Below are positions 15,535 through 23,860 of a stretch of DNA of 40,411 nucleotides, piece by piece. The DNA is from JACDAS01 sp046262415 (GTDB taxonomy: Bacteria > Actinomycetota > Thermoleophilia > Gaiellales > Gaiellaceae). The position numbers and the translations under genes are program-made. The stretch's first letter is position 1; each line of letters opens with the position of its first letter. Under the pieces are notes generated by a model. The model searched no databases, was not told where the DNA came from, and saw only the letters and a list, made by a program, of their open reading frames with translations. Location of the stretch: positions 1 through 40,411 of the forward strand of contig JBHEMU010000118.1 in NCBI GenBank assembly GCA_046262415.1, in the 5' to 3' direction.

Positions 15535-17003
15535 TCCTGTACAACCCGCCGAGCTCGGCGGGTCGCAAGCCAATCCTCCCGATGTCCCTGCTCGCGGTCG
15601 GCGCGCTCCTCGAGGGCCGCCACGACTACCGGATCGTCGACGGCAACCTCGAGCCGGACCCGCTGCGGACGCTCGAGCACGCGATCGGAGAGAGCGACGA
15701 GCCGGTCCTCGCGGTGACGGTGATGCCCGGGCCGCAGCTCGCCCACGCGGTCCCGCTCTGCCGCACCCTCAAGGCGCGCCACCCCGGCCTCGTCGTCGTC
15801 TGGGGCGGGTACTTCCCCACCCAGCACTGGGAGGCGTGCCTGCGTGCGGCCTACGTGGACTACGTCGTCCGCGGCCACGGCGAGGAGGTCTTCCGGGGGC
15901 TCCTGAACGCGCTCCGGCACGACCGCGACCCGACCGGCCTGCCGGGGCTCGCGTACCGGGACGTCCGGACGGGCGAGCCGCGGTCGAACGCCCTCGCCCC
16001 GATCCCGCACCCGGACCGGCTGCCCGACTTCCCGTACCACCGGATCGAAACGGCCAGGTACGTCCGGCGGACGTTCATGGGCGAGCGCACGCTGCCGCAC
16101 CACTCGAGCTACGGATGCCCGTTCCGGTGCAACTTCTGCGCGGTCGTCAACCTGGTGCACGGGCGATGGCTGCCCCAGTCGGCCGAACGGACGGCGCGCG
16201 TGGCGCGGGAGCTCGTGGCGAGGTGGCGGCTGGACGCGATCGAGTTCTACGACAACAACTTCTTCGTGCACGAGGCACGGACGGCCGAGTTCGCCGAGCG
16301 GATCCGGGACCTGTCGATCGGCTGGTGGGGCGAGGCGCGGATCGACACCCTGCTCGGGTACTCGCACGCCACGTGGCGCTCGATGTCCGGCAGCGGGCTG
16401 CGCATGGTCTTCCTCGGCGCGGAGTCGGGCTCCGACGCGACGCTGCGCCGGATGAACAAGGGCGGGACGGCGTCGGCGGAGAAGACGGTCGAGCTCGTGC
16501 GGCGGATGGCGGACTACGGGGTCGTCCCCGAGCTGTCGTTCGTGCTCGGGAACCCGCCCGACCCGGACGGAGACAGCGAGCAGACGCTGGAGTTCGTCCG
16601 GCGCGTCAAGCGCGCCAACCCCGCGGCGGAGATCATCCTCTACATGTACACGCCGGTTCCGCTGGCGGGCGAGCTCTACGAGGAGGCGAGGGCGCGCGGC
16701 TTCCGGTTCCCCGAGACGCTCGAGGGGTGGATCGACGACGGCTGGCAGGAGTTTTCGCAGCGGCGCAGCGCCAACGTCCCCTGGGTGCACGACCCGCTGC
16801 GCACGCGCATCCAGGACTTCGAATACGTCCTGAACGCGTACCACCCGACGATCACGGACGTCCGTCTGACTGGCCCTCGCCGCGCCCTCCTGCGCGCGCT
16901 GGCCGCGTGGCGCTACCACCTCCGCGTGTACCGGTGGCCGCTCGAGCTGCGTGCGCTCCAGCGCGTCTTCGCCTACCAGCGGCCGGAGACGAGCGGGTTC
17001 TGA
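15528..17003 (+). CDS. B12-binding-type radical SAM protein, type B copy 2
   Basis: A 491-residue protein from GTG 15528. The N-terminus (LILYNPPSSAGRKPILPMSL, IVDGNLEPDPL, VVVWGGYFPTQHWEACL, YVVRGHGEEVFRGL) is a B12-binding domain matching the wording of the gene at 11224. The radical SAM motif is SYGCPFRCNFCAVV with C197, C201 and C204; then IEFYDNNFFVHEAR, FLGAESGSDATLRRMNKGG and FVLGNPPDPDGD, the last lacking the usual 'GFPGET' spelling. The C-terminal 70 residues are Arg-rich with aromatic residues (ALAAWRYHLRVYRWPLELR), a possible membrane-surface contact. It is separated from the other three radical SAM genes by the two methyltransferases. The reaction is unknown. Confidence 0.87.
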   Translation: MLILYNPPSSAGRKPILPMSLLAVGALLEGRHDYRIVDGNLEPDPLRTLEHAIGESDEPVLAVTVMPGPQLAHAVPLCRTLKARHPGLVVVWGGYFPTQHWEACLRAAYVDYVVRGHGEEVFRGLLNALRHDRDPTGLPGLAYRDVRTGEPRSNALAPIPHPDRLPDFPYHRIETARYVRRTFMGERTLPHHSSYGCPFRCNFCAVVNLVHGRWLPQSAERTARVARELVARWRLDAIEFYDNNFFVHEARTAEFAERIRDLSIGWWGEARIDTLLGYSHATWRSMSGSGLRMVFLGAESGSDATLRRMNKGGTASAEKTVELVRRMADYGVVPELSFVLGNPPDPDGDSEQTLEFVRRVKRANPAAEIILYMYTPVPLAGELYEEARARGFRFPETLEGWIDDGWQEFSQRRSANVPWVHDPLRTRIQDFEYVLNAYHPTITDVRLTGPRRALLRALAAWRYHLRVYRWPLELRALQRVFAYQRPETSGF

Positions 17004-17025
17004 TGATCCGGTCCGTGCGCGGAAG

Positions 17026-18000
17026 ATGAGCGCGCGCCCCGGGGCCGCGTGGACGGTTCGCCCCGGACGGCCGCAGGACACCGCCTCGGTGCTGCAGCTG
17101 TTCGAAGCCACCTTCGGCAAGCCGACGACGCCCGAGGCGTACGCGTGGAAGTTCTACGCGTCACCCTGGCCCCTCGCTGCGTCGCCCGCCTTCGTCGCTG
17201 CGGCCGGCGAGCGCGTCGTCGGCCATCTGGGCGGCAGTCCGCTGCGGCTCCGCCTCGGCGGGCGCGAGCTCCCCGCCGTGCACATCTGCGTCGGGATGGT
17301 CGCCGAGGACGTCCGGACGCAGGGGGTGATGAGGGCGGTCCACAGGGCGGCGAACGAGGCCTGGGCAGCCGGCGGTGCCGAGGTGGCACTGGCTTTACCG
17401 AACCACAACTGGGTCCGACTGCGGGAGCGGCTCGACTATCGACAGGTGTTCCGCCTGGGCTGGCTCTGGCGGTCGCTGCGACTCCCCGGCCCCCGAGGGG
17501 GTCGCGGCATCGACGTCTCGCCGGTCGAGACGCCGGGAGCCGAGTTCGACGTTCTCTGGGAGGAGGCCGGACGCCGCTACGACGCAGCCGTCGTCCGCGA
17601 CCGCGCCTGGGTCCGCTACCGCTACGCCGAAGCGCCGGCCGCGGCCTACCGGATCCTGCTCGCGCGGGCCCGAGGCGCCCCGAGGGGGTACCTCGTCTAC
17701 CGCGCCGAGCGCCCGATGGCGACGATCGCGGACGTGTTCGCCGCGCCCGAGGATCACGCCGCCCGGTCCGCGCTCGTGCGAGCCGCCTGCCGTGAGCTGC
17801 GGAGGGAGCGCGCGAGCAGCGTCCGGATGTTCGCCGTGCCCGGCACGCGCATCCACCGGGAGCTGCGACGGCGGGGATTCCTGCCACGGCGGGGTGCCTA
17901 CGACGTCACCGTCGTACCCTTCGCCGAGGACCTCCCCTGGCACGTGCTCCGCGATCCGGAACGGTTCTTCGTGATGGCGGGCGACTTCGATGTGGTCTGA
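17026..18000 (+). CDS. GNAT-family N-acyltransferase
   Basis: A 324-residue protein from ATG 17026, preceded by GGAAG. The first half is GNAT-like: WTVRPGRPQDTASVLQLFEA at the N-terminus, then GHLGGSPLRLRLGG, VHICVGMVAEDVRTQGVMRA (strand 4 and a degenerate acetyl-CoA loop) and EVALALPNHNWVRLRERLDY, the position where GNATs have 'N-x-x-s-x-x-l-Y-x-r-x-G-F'. The second half resembles a duplicated GNAT lobe (YLVYRAERPMATIADVFA, FLPRRGAYDVTV), as in Eis/PF13527-type proteins. It may acylate an amino sugar exposed by the neighbouring deacetylase (inference). Its end overlaps the LmbE start by 11 bp. Confidence 0.72.
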   Translation: MSARPGAAWTVRPGRPQDTASVLQLFEATFGKPTTPEAYAWKFYASPWPLAASPAFVAAAGERVVGHLGGSPLRLRLGGRELPAVHICVGMVAEDVRTQGVMRAVHRAANEAWAAGGAEVALALPNHNWVRLRERLDYRQVFRLGWLWRSLRLPGPRGGRGIDVSPVETPGAEFDVLWEEAGRRYDAAVVRDRAWVRYRYAEAPAAAYRILLARARGAPRGYLVYRAERPMATIADVFAAPEDHAARSALVRAACRELRRERASSVRMFAVPGTRIHRELRRRGFLPRRGAYDVTVVPFAEDLPWHVLRDPERFFVMAGDFDVV

Positions 18001-18883
18001 CGCGGCGCGGCGGGCCGGCCGGCGGGTGCTGCCGCCCGTGGCCGAGCGGACGTGGGCGGCGGTCGCGCGTCTGGCCGGGCGCGCGCTTCGCGCGAGCGCC
18101 CGGCCGGCGCCGTGGACCGGGGGCGGCGGCGTGCGCGTGCTCGTGGTCGCGCCGCACCCGGACGACGAGACGATCGGCGCGGGCGGCGCGATCTGCCTCC
18201 ACGTGGCGGCGGGCGACGACGTCACCGTCGCGGTGGTGACGGACGGGGCCGGCTCGCGCGCGGGCGGGCTCGACGCCGCCGAGATGGCGCGCCGCCGGCG
18301 CGGGGAGGTCGAGGCGGCCGCGGCGGCGCTGGGCGTCCGGCGGCTGGAGTGCCTGGGGCTCGCCGAGGGCGGGTGGGCGGAGTCGGAGGCAGCAGACGCG
18401 CTCCGGCCGCTCCTCGCGGAGGTCGAGGTCGTGTACGCGCCCTCCTGCGTCGACTACCACCCCGAGCACGTCGCCGTCGCGCGCGTCGTGGCCGGGCTGG
18501 TCGGGCCCGGGCAGCTCGTGCGCGTCTACGAGCTGGGCGTGCCGCTGACGCCGGTGCTCGTGAACTGCGTCGCCGACATCGGCGCTGTCGCCGAGCGGAA
18601 GGCGCGCGCGCTCGCTGCGTTCGCGACCCAGCGCGAGAGCCTGGAGCCCGTCGCCCGCCTCGCCCGCTACCGAGCGAGGCTCTACGGGGCAGAGGCCGTC
18701 GAGGTGTTCTGGGAGCTCCCCGGAGCCGCGTACGCCCGCCTGATCAGGGCAGGCGACTGGCGCCGGCGGCGGACGCCCTTCCGCGGCGTCCACCGCCATC
18801 CGTTCGGGGACCCGCTGGCGGCGCTCGTCGGGCTCCGGCACCGACGGGCGCTCCGCGGCGCCTCGGCCGCCGGACGCGTCTAG
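17990..18883 (+). CDS. PIG-L/LmbE-family deacetylase
   Basis: A 297-residue protein from ATG 17990. The zinc-site motif VVAPHPDDETIGAGG (PHPDDE at residues 55-60) and the later DYHPEHVAVARV motif (third zinc ligand) are complete, so the enzyme should be active. PIG-L family members remove N-acetyl groups from GlcNAc-linked substrates (mycothiol MshB, GPI PIG-L, bacillithiol BshB, teicoplanin deacetylases). The basic N-terminal 45 residues are longer than usual and could bind membrane. It overlaps the GNAT before it and touches the GT39 gene after it, suggesting deacetylation then re-acylation of a sugar in the product built by this operon (inference). Confidence 0.88.
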   Translation: MWSDAARRAGRRVLPPVAERTWAAVARLAGRALRASARPAPWTGGGGVRVLVVAPHPDDETIGAGGAICLHVAAGDDVTVAVVTDGAGSRAGGLDAAEMARRRRGEVEAAAAALGVRRLECLGLAEGGWAESEAADALRPLLAEVEVVYAPSCVDYHPEHVAVARVVAGLVGPGQLVRVYELGVPLTPVLVNCVADIGAVAERKARALAAFATQRESLEPVARLARYRARLYGAEAVEVFWELPGAAYARLIRAGDWRRRRTPFRGVHRHPFGDPLAALVGLRHRRALRGASAAGRV

Positions 18884-20415
18884 TGCGGTCGAGCCTCGGA
18901 CCGGCAGGGCGTGCGCTGCGCCGCAACTGGTGGCTCGTCGCGCTCGCCCTCGTCGTCCCCGCCGGCGCCGGCGGCATCGCCCTGTGGGAGCGGTTCGACG
19001 GCCTCTACGGCCAGGACTCCTTCGCCTACCTGAGCTACGCGACGGGACCGCTTCGGCACAGCCTTGCCGGGCTCGATCTCCCGCCGCCGTTCTACTGGCC
19101 GCCCGGATACCCGCTGCTCGTCGCGCTCGCCTCCTACGGCGTCGGCCGAGGGCCGCTCGCGGGGCAGCTGGTCAGCATGGCCGCCGCCGCCTCCGTCCCC
19201 GTCTCGACGGCGCTGCTGGCGCGGGAGCTGTGGCCGGCGCCGCCGCGCGCGTGGCTCCGGCCGCCGATCGTCCCGCTCGTCGCCGGCCTCGTCGTCGCGT
19301 TCAACGGCCAACTCTGGCAGTCGAGCGTCGTCGTGATGTCGGACACGCTCGGTGTCGCGCTCGCGACCGCGGGCGTCGCGGCCCTCGCGCGGTACGGACG
19401 CAGGGGCGGCCTGCGCTGGCTGCTGCTCGCGGCTGGGCTGCTGGCCGCGGCAACGGGGACGCGCTGGGTCTACGGGATCGTCGCCCTGCCCTGCGCCGTC
19501 TACGCCCTCTCCGTGATCGTGCGCCGGCCCGCCCGCGTCGCGCTCGCGCACGCCGGCGCCGCGCTCGGACTCGCCCTCGCCTTCCTCTCGCCCGTGCTCG
19601 CGCGTCCGCTCCTCCACGGCGGCGGCTACCGGTCCTTCGCCGGCAGCTTCGAGACGCACACCTGGAACCCGCTGTGGATCTTCCAGCGAGAGTTCGTCGC
19701 CGCCGACGGAATGCTCTCGTACTCGCTGCCGACCGGGCTCTACTTCGCGGTTGCGCCGGCGCACTGGCGGTTCCTCACCCCGGTTCTCGCGCCGCTGCTC
19801 CTGCCCGGGATCTGGGCGGTCGCCCGACGCCGCGCCGCTGCACCCGTGCTGCTGCTCGTGGGGTGGGCGGCGGTGGTGTACCTCTTTCACGCCGGCGCCG
19901 GCTACCAGACCTTCCGGTTCACGCTCGCGTACCTGCCGCCGCTCGCGATCCTGGCGGGGATCGGCGCCGAGTGGGTCTGGGGCCGCCTCGCCGGGCGCCG
20001 CTTCGCAGCCGTCGCCGCGACGGCGGCCCTGGGGGTCGGACTCGCCCTCATGGCCCTGGGCGGAACGCACACGACGCGGTCCCTGATCGCGCTCAAGAAC
20101 GACGGTCTCGAGCTGGTCCGGTGGGCGGAGGCGAGCGTGCCTCCGGACGGCGCGGTGATCACCTTCAATCTCACCTCGACCTTCCGGCACTACAGCCGCC
20201 TGCGCACGATCGAGCTCTACGAGCAGACGCCCGCGCGCCTGAGGCTGCTCCTCGCGTCGAGGCGGCCGCTGGTCGTGCTCGTCGACGTGCCCAGCCTGCG
20301 GGGGCAGTGGCGCCGGCGGGCGCCGGGCCGGAACTTCCGCTGGCTCGAGGACGAGGCCGGCCTGACGCGCATCGGCACGCGACGCGGCTTCACGCTCTTT
20401 CGGGTCGGACGCTGA
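18883..20415 (+). CDS. GT39-type integral membrane glycosyltransferase
   Basis: A 510-residue polytopic protein. The start is GTG 18883, sharing its first G with the LmbE stop (TAGTG). About ten to twelve hydrophobic helices follow, with the first extracytoplasmic loop carrying YGQDSFAYLSY, the acidic motif by which GT-C/PMT-type enzymes (PF13231) use polyprenyl-phosphate-linked sugars. FYWPPGYPLLVAL is another typical PMT_2 loop. The C-terminal 90 residues (from about SLIALKNDGLELV) form a small soluble domain. It would add a sugar to the product outside the membrane. It is the last gene of the operon, with a hairpin terminator behind it. Confidence 0.8.
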   Translation: MRSSLGPAGRALRRNWWLVALALVVPAGAGGIALWERFDGLYGQDSFAYLSYATGPLRHSLAGLDLPPPFYWPPGYPLLVALASYGVGRGPLAGQLVSMAAAASVPVSTALLARELWPAPPRAWLRPPIVPLVAGLVVAFNGQLWQSSVVVMSDTLGVALATAGVAALARYGRRGGLRWLLLAAGLLAAATGTRWVYGIVALPCAVYALSVIVRRPARVALAHAGAALGLALAFLSPVLARPLLHGGGYRSFAGSFETHTWNPLWIFQREFVAADGMLSYSLPTGLYFAVAPAHWRFLTPVLAPLLLPGIWAVARRRAAAPVLLLVGWAAVVYLFHAGAGYQTFRFTLAYLPPLAILAGIGAEWVWGRLAGRRFAAVAATAALGVGLALMALGGTHTTRSLIALKNDGLELVRWAEASVPPDGAVITFNLTSTFRHYSRLRTIELYEQTPARLRLLLASRRPLVVLVDVPSLRGQWRRRAPGRNFRWLEDEAGLTRIGTRRGFTLFRVGR

Positions 20416-20428
20416 CGAGGGCTGCCGG

Positions 20429-20447
20429 GACCGCCTCCCGGGCGGTC
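20429..20447. terminator. Hairpin between convergent genes
   Basis: GACCGCC (20429-20435) and GGCGGTC (20441-20447) form a perfect 7-bp GC stem around TCCCG. It lies right after the GT39 stop and overlaps the stop codon of the convergent flippase gene, so it can stop transcripts from both sides. No T-run is present, as is common in high-GC actinobacteria. Confidence 0.5.
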
Positions 20448-21816
20448 AGAGGACGATGCTCGGATCCGGAGCGGGGACTGCGAGCGCCGCCTCGCGCCGC
20501 TCGGTCCGCAGGTGGCGCGCCACGGCCGATCCCTGCACGACGAAGGCCGCGAGCTTGCCGGCGAGCTTCGCGGCGACCGCGCCGTAGACACCGAAGAGCG
20601 GGATCAGGACGAGTCCCAGGCCGGCGAGCGTCGCCGTGGCGACGGCATCGGCCGCGGCCATCCGGCGCGGCAGGTTCATCGGATACGCCAGCAGGAGCAC
20701 CGAGTGCGTCAGCAGGTCGAACACGACGATCCCCATGAGCGCGTAGAAGATCGGCGCGGCCGGCGCATACCCCTCGCCGTAGACGGCGGTGATGAACGGG
20801 CCGACCAGCGGCAGGGCGGCCAGCAGGATCGCCGCGAGCACGGCGCTGCGGACGAGGCTGCGGCGCGCGTAGGCGGCATAGGCATCGGGGCCCGAGAGGG
20901 CGGAGACGGTCGGCAGCAGCGTCGTGTGGAGAACCTGGTTGACGATGTCCGCCTTGAAGGCGAGCGCGAGCGCGAGCGCGTAGAGCCCCACGAGTCGCGG
21001 TTCCAAGAGCTGTGACACGAGCAGGAGATCGAGCTGTGCCCACGTCGCCGAGAACAGGAGCGATACGCCGAGCCAGCCCGCGAAGCCGCGCAGCCGCCGG
21101 CTCTCCTCTCCGTGCCACGGCGCCGGGCGAAGGAGCGCTCGCCGCCACGCAGGCGGCAGCAGCGCCAGGCCGAGCGCCAGGGAGGCGAGGTTTCCGGCGA
21201 CTCCCACGAGCATCGCCGCCGTGAGGGAGAGGCGGTCGACGAGAAACAGCACTGCGAATCCGGCGAGCACGGCGGAGCTCGTGCAGATCTGCCCCGTGAC
21301 GAGGGAGCGATAGCGTCGCAGGCTGTGGTGGATCGTCGAGACGACGCCGTTCGCCGCGGCCGCCACCACCGTCACCCCGGCGAGCCGTACGAGCCAGGGA
21401 CCCGTTCCTCCGGAGAGCCCGAGGAGTGTCGCGAGCGGCCCCGCGAGCACCAGCGCGGCGACCAGGACGCCGAGCGCGCCGAGCAGGCGCAGGCGCAGGT
21501 ACGCGGCCGCACTACGGAACGCGCGTTCCGGCGCGGCCACGACGTCCGCCGCGATCTGCCGCGTGACGCTCGTGGAGAGGCCGAAATCGGCGAGCGTGGC
21601 GCCGATGCCCACGGCGACGCCGGCGACGGCGTACGCGCCGAACCGGCCGGGGTCGAGGGCCCGGGCTACGAGCGCGCCGGCGACGAGCCCGAGCGCGAGG
21701 CGGAAGGCGTAGCCGATCAGGAGGAGCCCCGCGCCCTCTGCGATCCCGTCGCGCGCGTCGGCGCGGACAGCGGTGCGAGCGCGCCCCCAGACGGAGGCAA
21801 CCCGGCTGCGGATCAT
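20446..21816 (-). CDS. Wzx-type polysaccharide flippase (MOP superfamily)
   Basis: A 456-residue membrane protein from ATG 21816, which overlaps the GT2 stop (ATGA). It has about 12-14 hydrophobic segments and the layout of PF01943/PF13440: first helix IAEGAGLLLIGYAFRLALGL, ALDPGRFGAYAVAGVAVGIG, GLSTSVTRQIA, and the mid-protein FSATWAQLDLLLVSQLLEPR then LVGLYALALAL, where families of this type read 'a-d-x-x-l-l-g-x-f-l-g-x-x-x-v-G-x-Y'. The role is moving lipid-linked oligosaccharides across the inner membrane. It forms a minus-strand pair with the GT2. The substrate could be the glycan made by the surrounding enzymes (inference). Confidence 0.85.
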   Translation of the reverse strand: MIRSRVASVWGRARTAVRADARDGIAEGAGLLLIGYAFRLALGLVAGALVARALDPGRFGAYAVAGVAVGIGATLADFGLSTSVTRQIAADVVAAPERAFRSAAAYLRLRLLGALGVLVAALVLAGPLATLLGLSGGTGPWLVRLAGVTVVAAAANGVVSTIHHSLRRYRSLVTGQICTSSAVLAGFAVLFLVDRLSLTAAMLVGVAGNLASLALGLALLPPAWRRALLRPAPWHGEESRRLRGFAGWLGVSLLFSATWAQLDLLLVSQLLEPRLVGLYALALALAFKADIVNQVLHTTLLPTVSALSGPDAYAAYARRSLVRSAVLAAILLAALPLVGPFITAVYGEGYAPAAPIFYALMGIVVFDLLTHSVLLLAYPMNLPRRMAAADAVATATLAGLGLVLIPLFGVYGAVAAKLAGKLAAFVVQGSAVARHLRTERREAALAVPAPDPSIVL

Positions 21817-22709
21817 CCGGACCCGGGACTGAGCGTCCGGCGGAGCGCCTTCCACGCTCGGCGATTCAGAGGCTGGCGGCGGAGCCCCGACATCGCGTGA
21901 CGGCGCGCCGAGGAGCGCCGGCCGGCGGCCACCGCGATCACGGACGCGCGCGCGTGCAGGTCCGAGATCGCGGTGCGGCAGCGCAGCCGCTGTGGCAGGT
22001 CGAGCCCGCCGCGCTCGAGGAGGTCGGCCAGGATCGAGACCGACACGTCGTAGACGAGCAGCGGCTCCCGCGTGGAGAGGGTCGGGCCGCCGCGCCGCAG
22101 CCGCACGAGCGGCTCGGGGATGCACGCCGCCGTCGTGTCCGGCCCCAGGCGGAGCCAGAGGGCGTAGTCCTCCGCGACCGGACGGCGCTCGTCGAAGCCG
22201 GCGGCCCGCTCGAGCGACGCGCGGCGGATCACGACCGAGCTCAGGGAGACGAAGCACCCGCGGAACAGCCGGTCGAAGAGCGGGCCCCGTGCCGTCTGCC
22301 AGGGCGCGAGCTGCGGCGCGGTCACCGCTCCGTCGTCGTCGAGGATCGAGAAGCCGGTGTGCACGAGGTCGACGGAGGCGTCGGCGTCCAGCAGCGCCAC
22401 CTGGCGCGCGAGCTTCTCGGGCTCCCAGGCGTCGTCGTCGTCGAGGAACGCGACGAGCGCGCCGCGTGCGAGGTCCAGCGCCGCGTTCCGCGCGCGCGCC
22501 GGGCCACCGGTCTCGGGGAGGCGGAGGTAGCGGACCGGGCCGGCGAGCGCTCCGAGCCGCGCGGCCGTGTCGTCGGTCGAGCCGTCGTCGGCCACGATCA
22601 CCTCCAGGTCCCCGAACGACTGCCGCAGCACGCTCTCCACCGCTTCGACCACCAGGGCAGAGCGGTTCCGCGTCGGGATGATCACGCTGACCCGGGGCGG
22701 TGCGATCAT
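21813..22709 (-). CDS. Glycosyltransferase family 2
   Basis: A 298-residue GT-A enzyme from ATG 22709. N-terminal motifs are VSVIIPTRNRSALVVEAVES and VIVADDGSTDDT (nucleotide-sugar site); GGPARARNAAL and ALVAFLDDDDAWEPEKLARQ carry the metal-binding DxD; the acceptor/catalytic region has VAEDYALWLRLG, where ED is the likely base. It resembles rhamnosyl/galactosyl GT2 enzymes of O-antigen clusters. It lies upstream of, and overlaps, the flippase gene. Its start codon lies 9 bp inside the divergent GT4 gene, so the two promoters must lie inside each other's coding sequence. Confidence 0.88.
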   Translation of the reverse strand: MIAPPRVSVIIPTRNRSALVVEAVESVLRQSFGDLEVIVADDGSTDDTAARLGALAGPVRYLRLPETGGPARARNAALDLARGALVAFLDDDDAWEPEKLARQVALLDADASVDLVHTGFSILDDDGAVTAPQLAPWQTARGPLFDRLFRGCFVSLSSVVIRRASLERAAGFDERRPVAEDYALWLRLGPDTTAACIPEPLVRLRRGGPTLSTREPLLVYDVSVSILADLLERGGLDLPQRLRCRTAISDLHARASVIAVAAGRRSSARRHAMSGLRRQPLNRRAWKALRRTLSPGSG

Positions 22710-23860
22710 GGCCCGGCGACCACGGGAGAACCATACGGATCACGCTGATCACCCCGGGCTTCAGCGCCGACGAGCGCGACTGGTGCATCCCCGCGCTGCG
22801 AGGCCTCGTCGCCGCGCTCGCGCGGCAGGACGACGTTCGGGTGCTCACCCTGCACTATCCCTATGCGCGAGGCGACTACTCGGCCTTCGGGGCGGCGGTG
22901 CACGCGCTCGGCGGCGCCAACGTGAGCGGGCCGGCGCGCGGACGGGTCCTGCTGCGGGGGCTCGCCTGGACCGTCCGCGAGCACCGCCGCCGCCCCGCCG
23001 ACGTGCTGCACGCGCTGTGGGCCGACGAGGCCGGGGCAGTCGCGGTCGCCGCGGCCCGCGCGCTTCGCACCCCGGCCGTCGTCTCGCTGATGGGAGGCGA
23101 GCTGGTCGACCTCGGCGACATCCGCTACGGCGGGCAGCGCAGCCTGCTCGGCCGGCGGCTCGTTCGGCCTGCGCTGCGCCACGCCGACCGGGTCACCGCC
23201 GGCTCCGAGGCGCTGCACCGGCGCGCGCTGCCGTACGTCCGGACGGGACGGCTCGCGACGCTGCCGCTCGGTGTGGACACGAGTCTCTTCCGCCCCGGCC
23301 CTCGGCCCGAGCCGCCGCTGCTCGCGGGACGAACGCCCCTGCTGTGCGTGGCCTCCCTGACGCCGGTGAAGGATCACGCGGCGCTGCTCCGCGCTCTGGC
23401 GCGAGCGGCGCGCGATGCGGACGTCCACCTCCACGTCGTCGGCGACGGGCCGCTGCGAGACGGGCTCGAGCACGAGGCGGTGCGCCTCGGCGTCGCCCGC
23501 CGCGTCACCTTCCACGGCGCCGTGCCGCACGACCGGCTGCCGGACTACTACCGCGCCGCGCACCTCCTCGTCGTGTCGTCGCGGTACGAGAGCCAGAGCA
23601 TGGTCGCGTTCGAGGCGGCCGCCTGCGGCTGCCCCGTCGTCGGCACCGCGGTGGGGGCCCTGCCCGACCTGCCCGGCGTCCGCACCGTGCCCGTCGCGGA
23701 CGACGCGGCGCTGGCGGAGGCGATCGTCGCCGCCGTCGCCGACGCGCGCGACCTCGCCGGTCGCGGCCGCACGAGCCTCGAGGCGGTGCGCGCGGAGTTC
23801 ACGCTGGAGCGGAGTGCCGGCCGGCTTCGCGCGCTCTACGAGGACGTGGCGCGTGGCTGA
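22700..23860 (+). CDS. Glycosyltransferase family 4
   Basis: A 386-residue GT-B enzyme. The first possible start is GTG 22700; there is no ATG before the conserved IRITLITPGFSADERD segment, so I accept GTG even though it overlaps the divergent GT2. Motifs: donor domain start LLCVASLTPVKDHAALLRAL, HVVGDGPLRDGLE, VTFHGAVPHDRLPDYYRAAH and the retaining-enzyme ESQSMVAFEAA (E-x7-E intact). The glycine-rich acceptor loop is degenerate. The family transfers sugars with retention of configuration; donor and acceptor cannot be told. It overlaps the next gene by 8 bp. Confidence 0.87.
   Translation: MRSWPGDHGRTIRITLITPGFSADERDWCIPALRGLVAALARQDDVRVLTLHYPYARGDYSAFGAAVHALGGANVSGPARGRVLLRGLAWTVREHRRRPADVLHALWADEAGAVAVAAARALRTPAVVSLMGGELVDLGDIRYGGQRSLLGRRLVRPALRHADRVTAGSEALHRRALPYVRTGRLATLPLGVDTSLFRPGPRPEPPLLAGRTPLLCVASLTPVKDHAALLRALARAARDADVHLHVVGDGPLRDGLEHEAVRLGVARRVTFHGAVPHDRLPDYYRAAHLLVVSSRYESQSMVAFEAAACGCPVVGTAVGALPDLPGVRTVPVADDAALAEAIVAAVADARDLAGRGRTSLEAVRAEFTLERSAGRLRALYEDVARG

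Noticed and set aside
18871..18885. GACGCGTCTAG at the LmbE stop, similar to the MITE tip
   Set aside because: Only the 8-bp self-complementary GACGCGTC plus TAG is shared, with no TGACC or second arm; likely chance.
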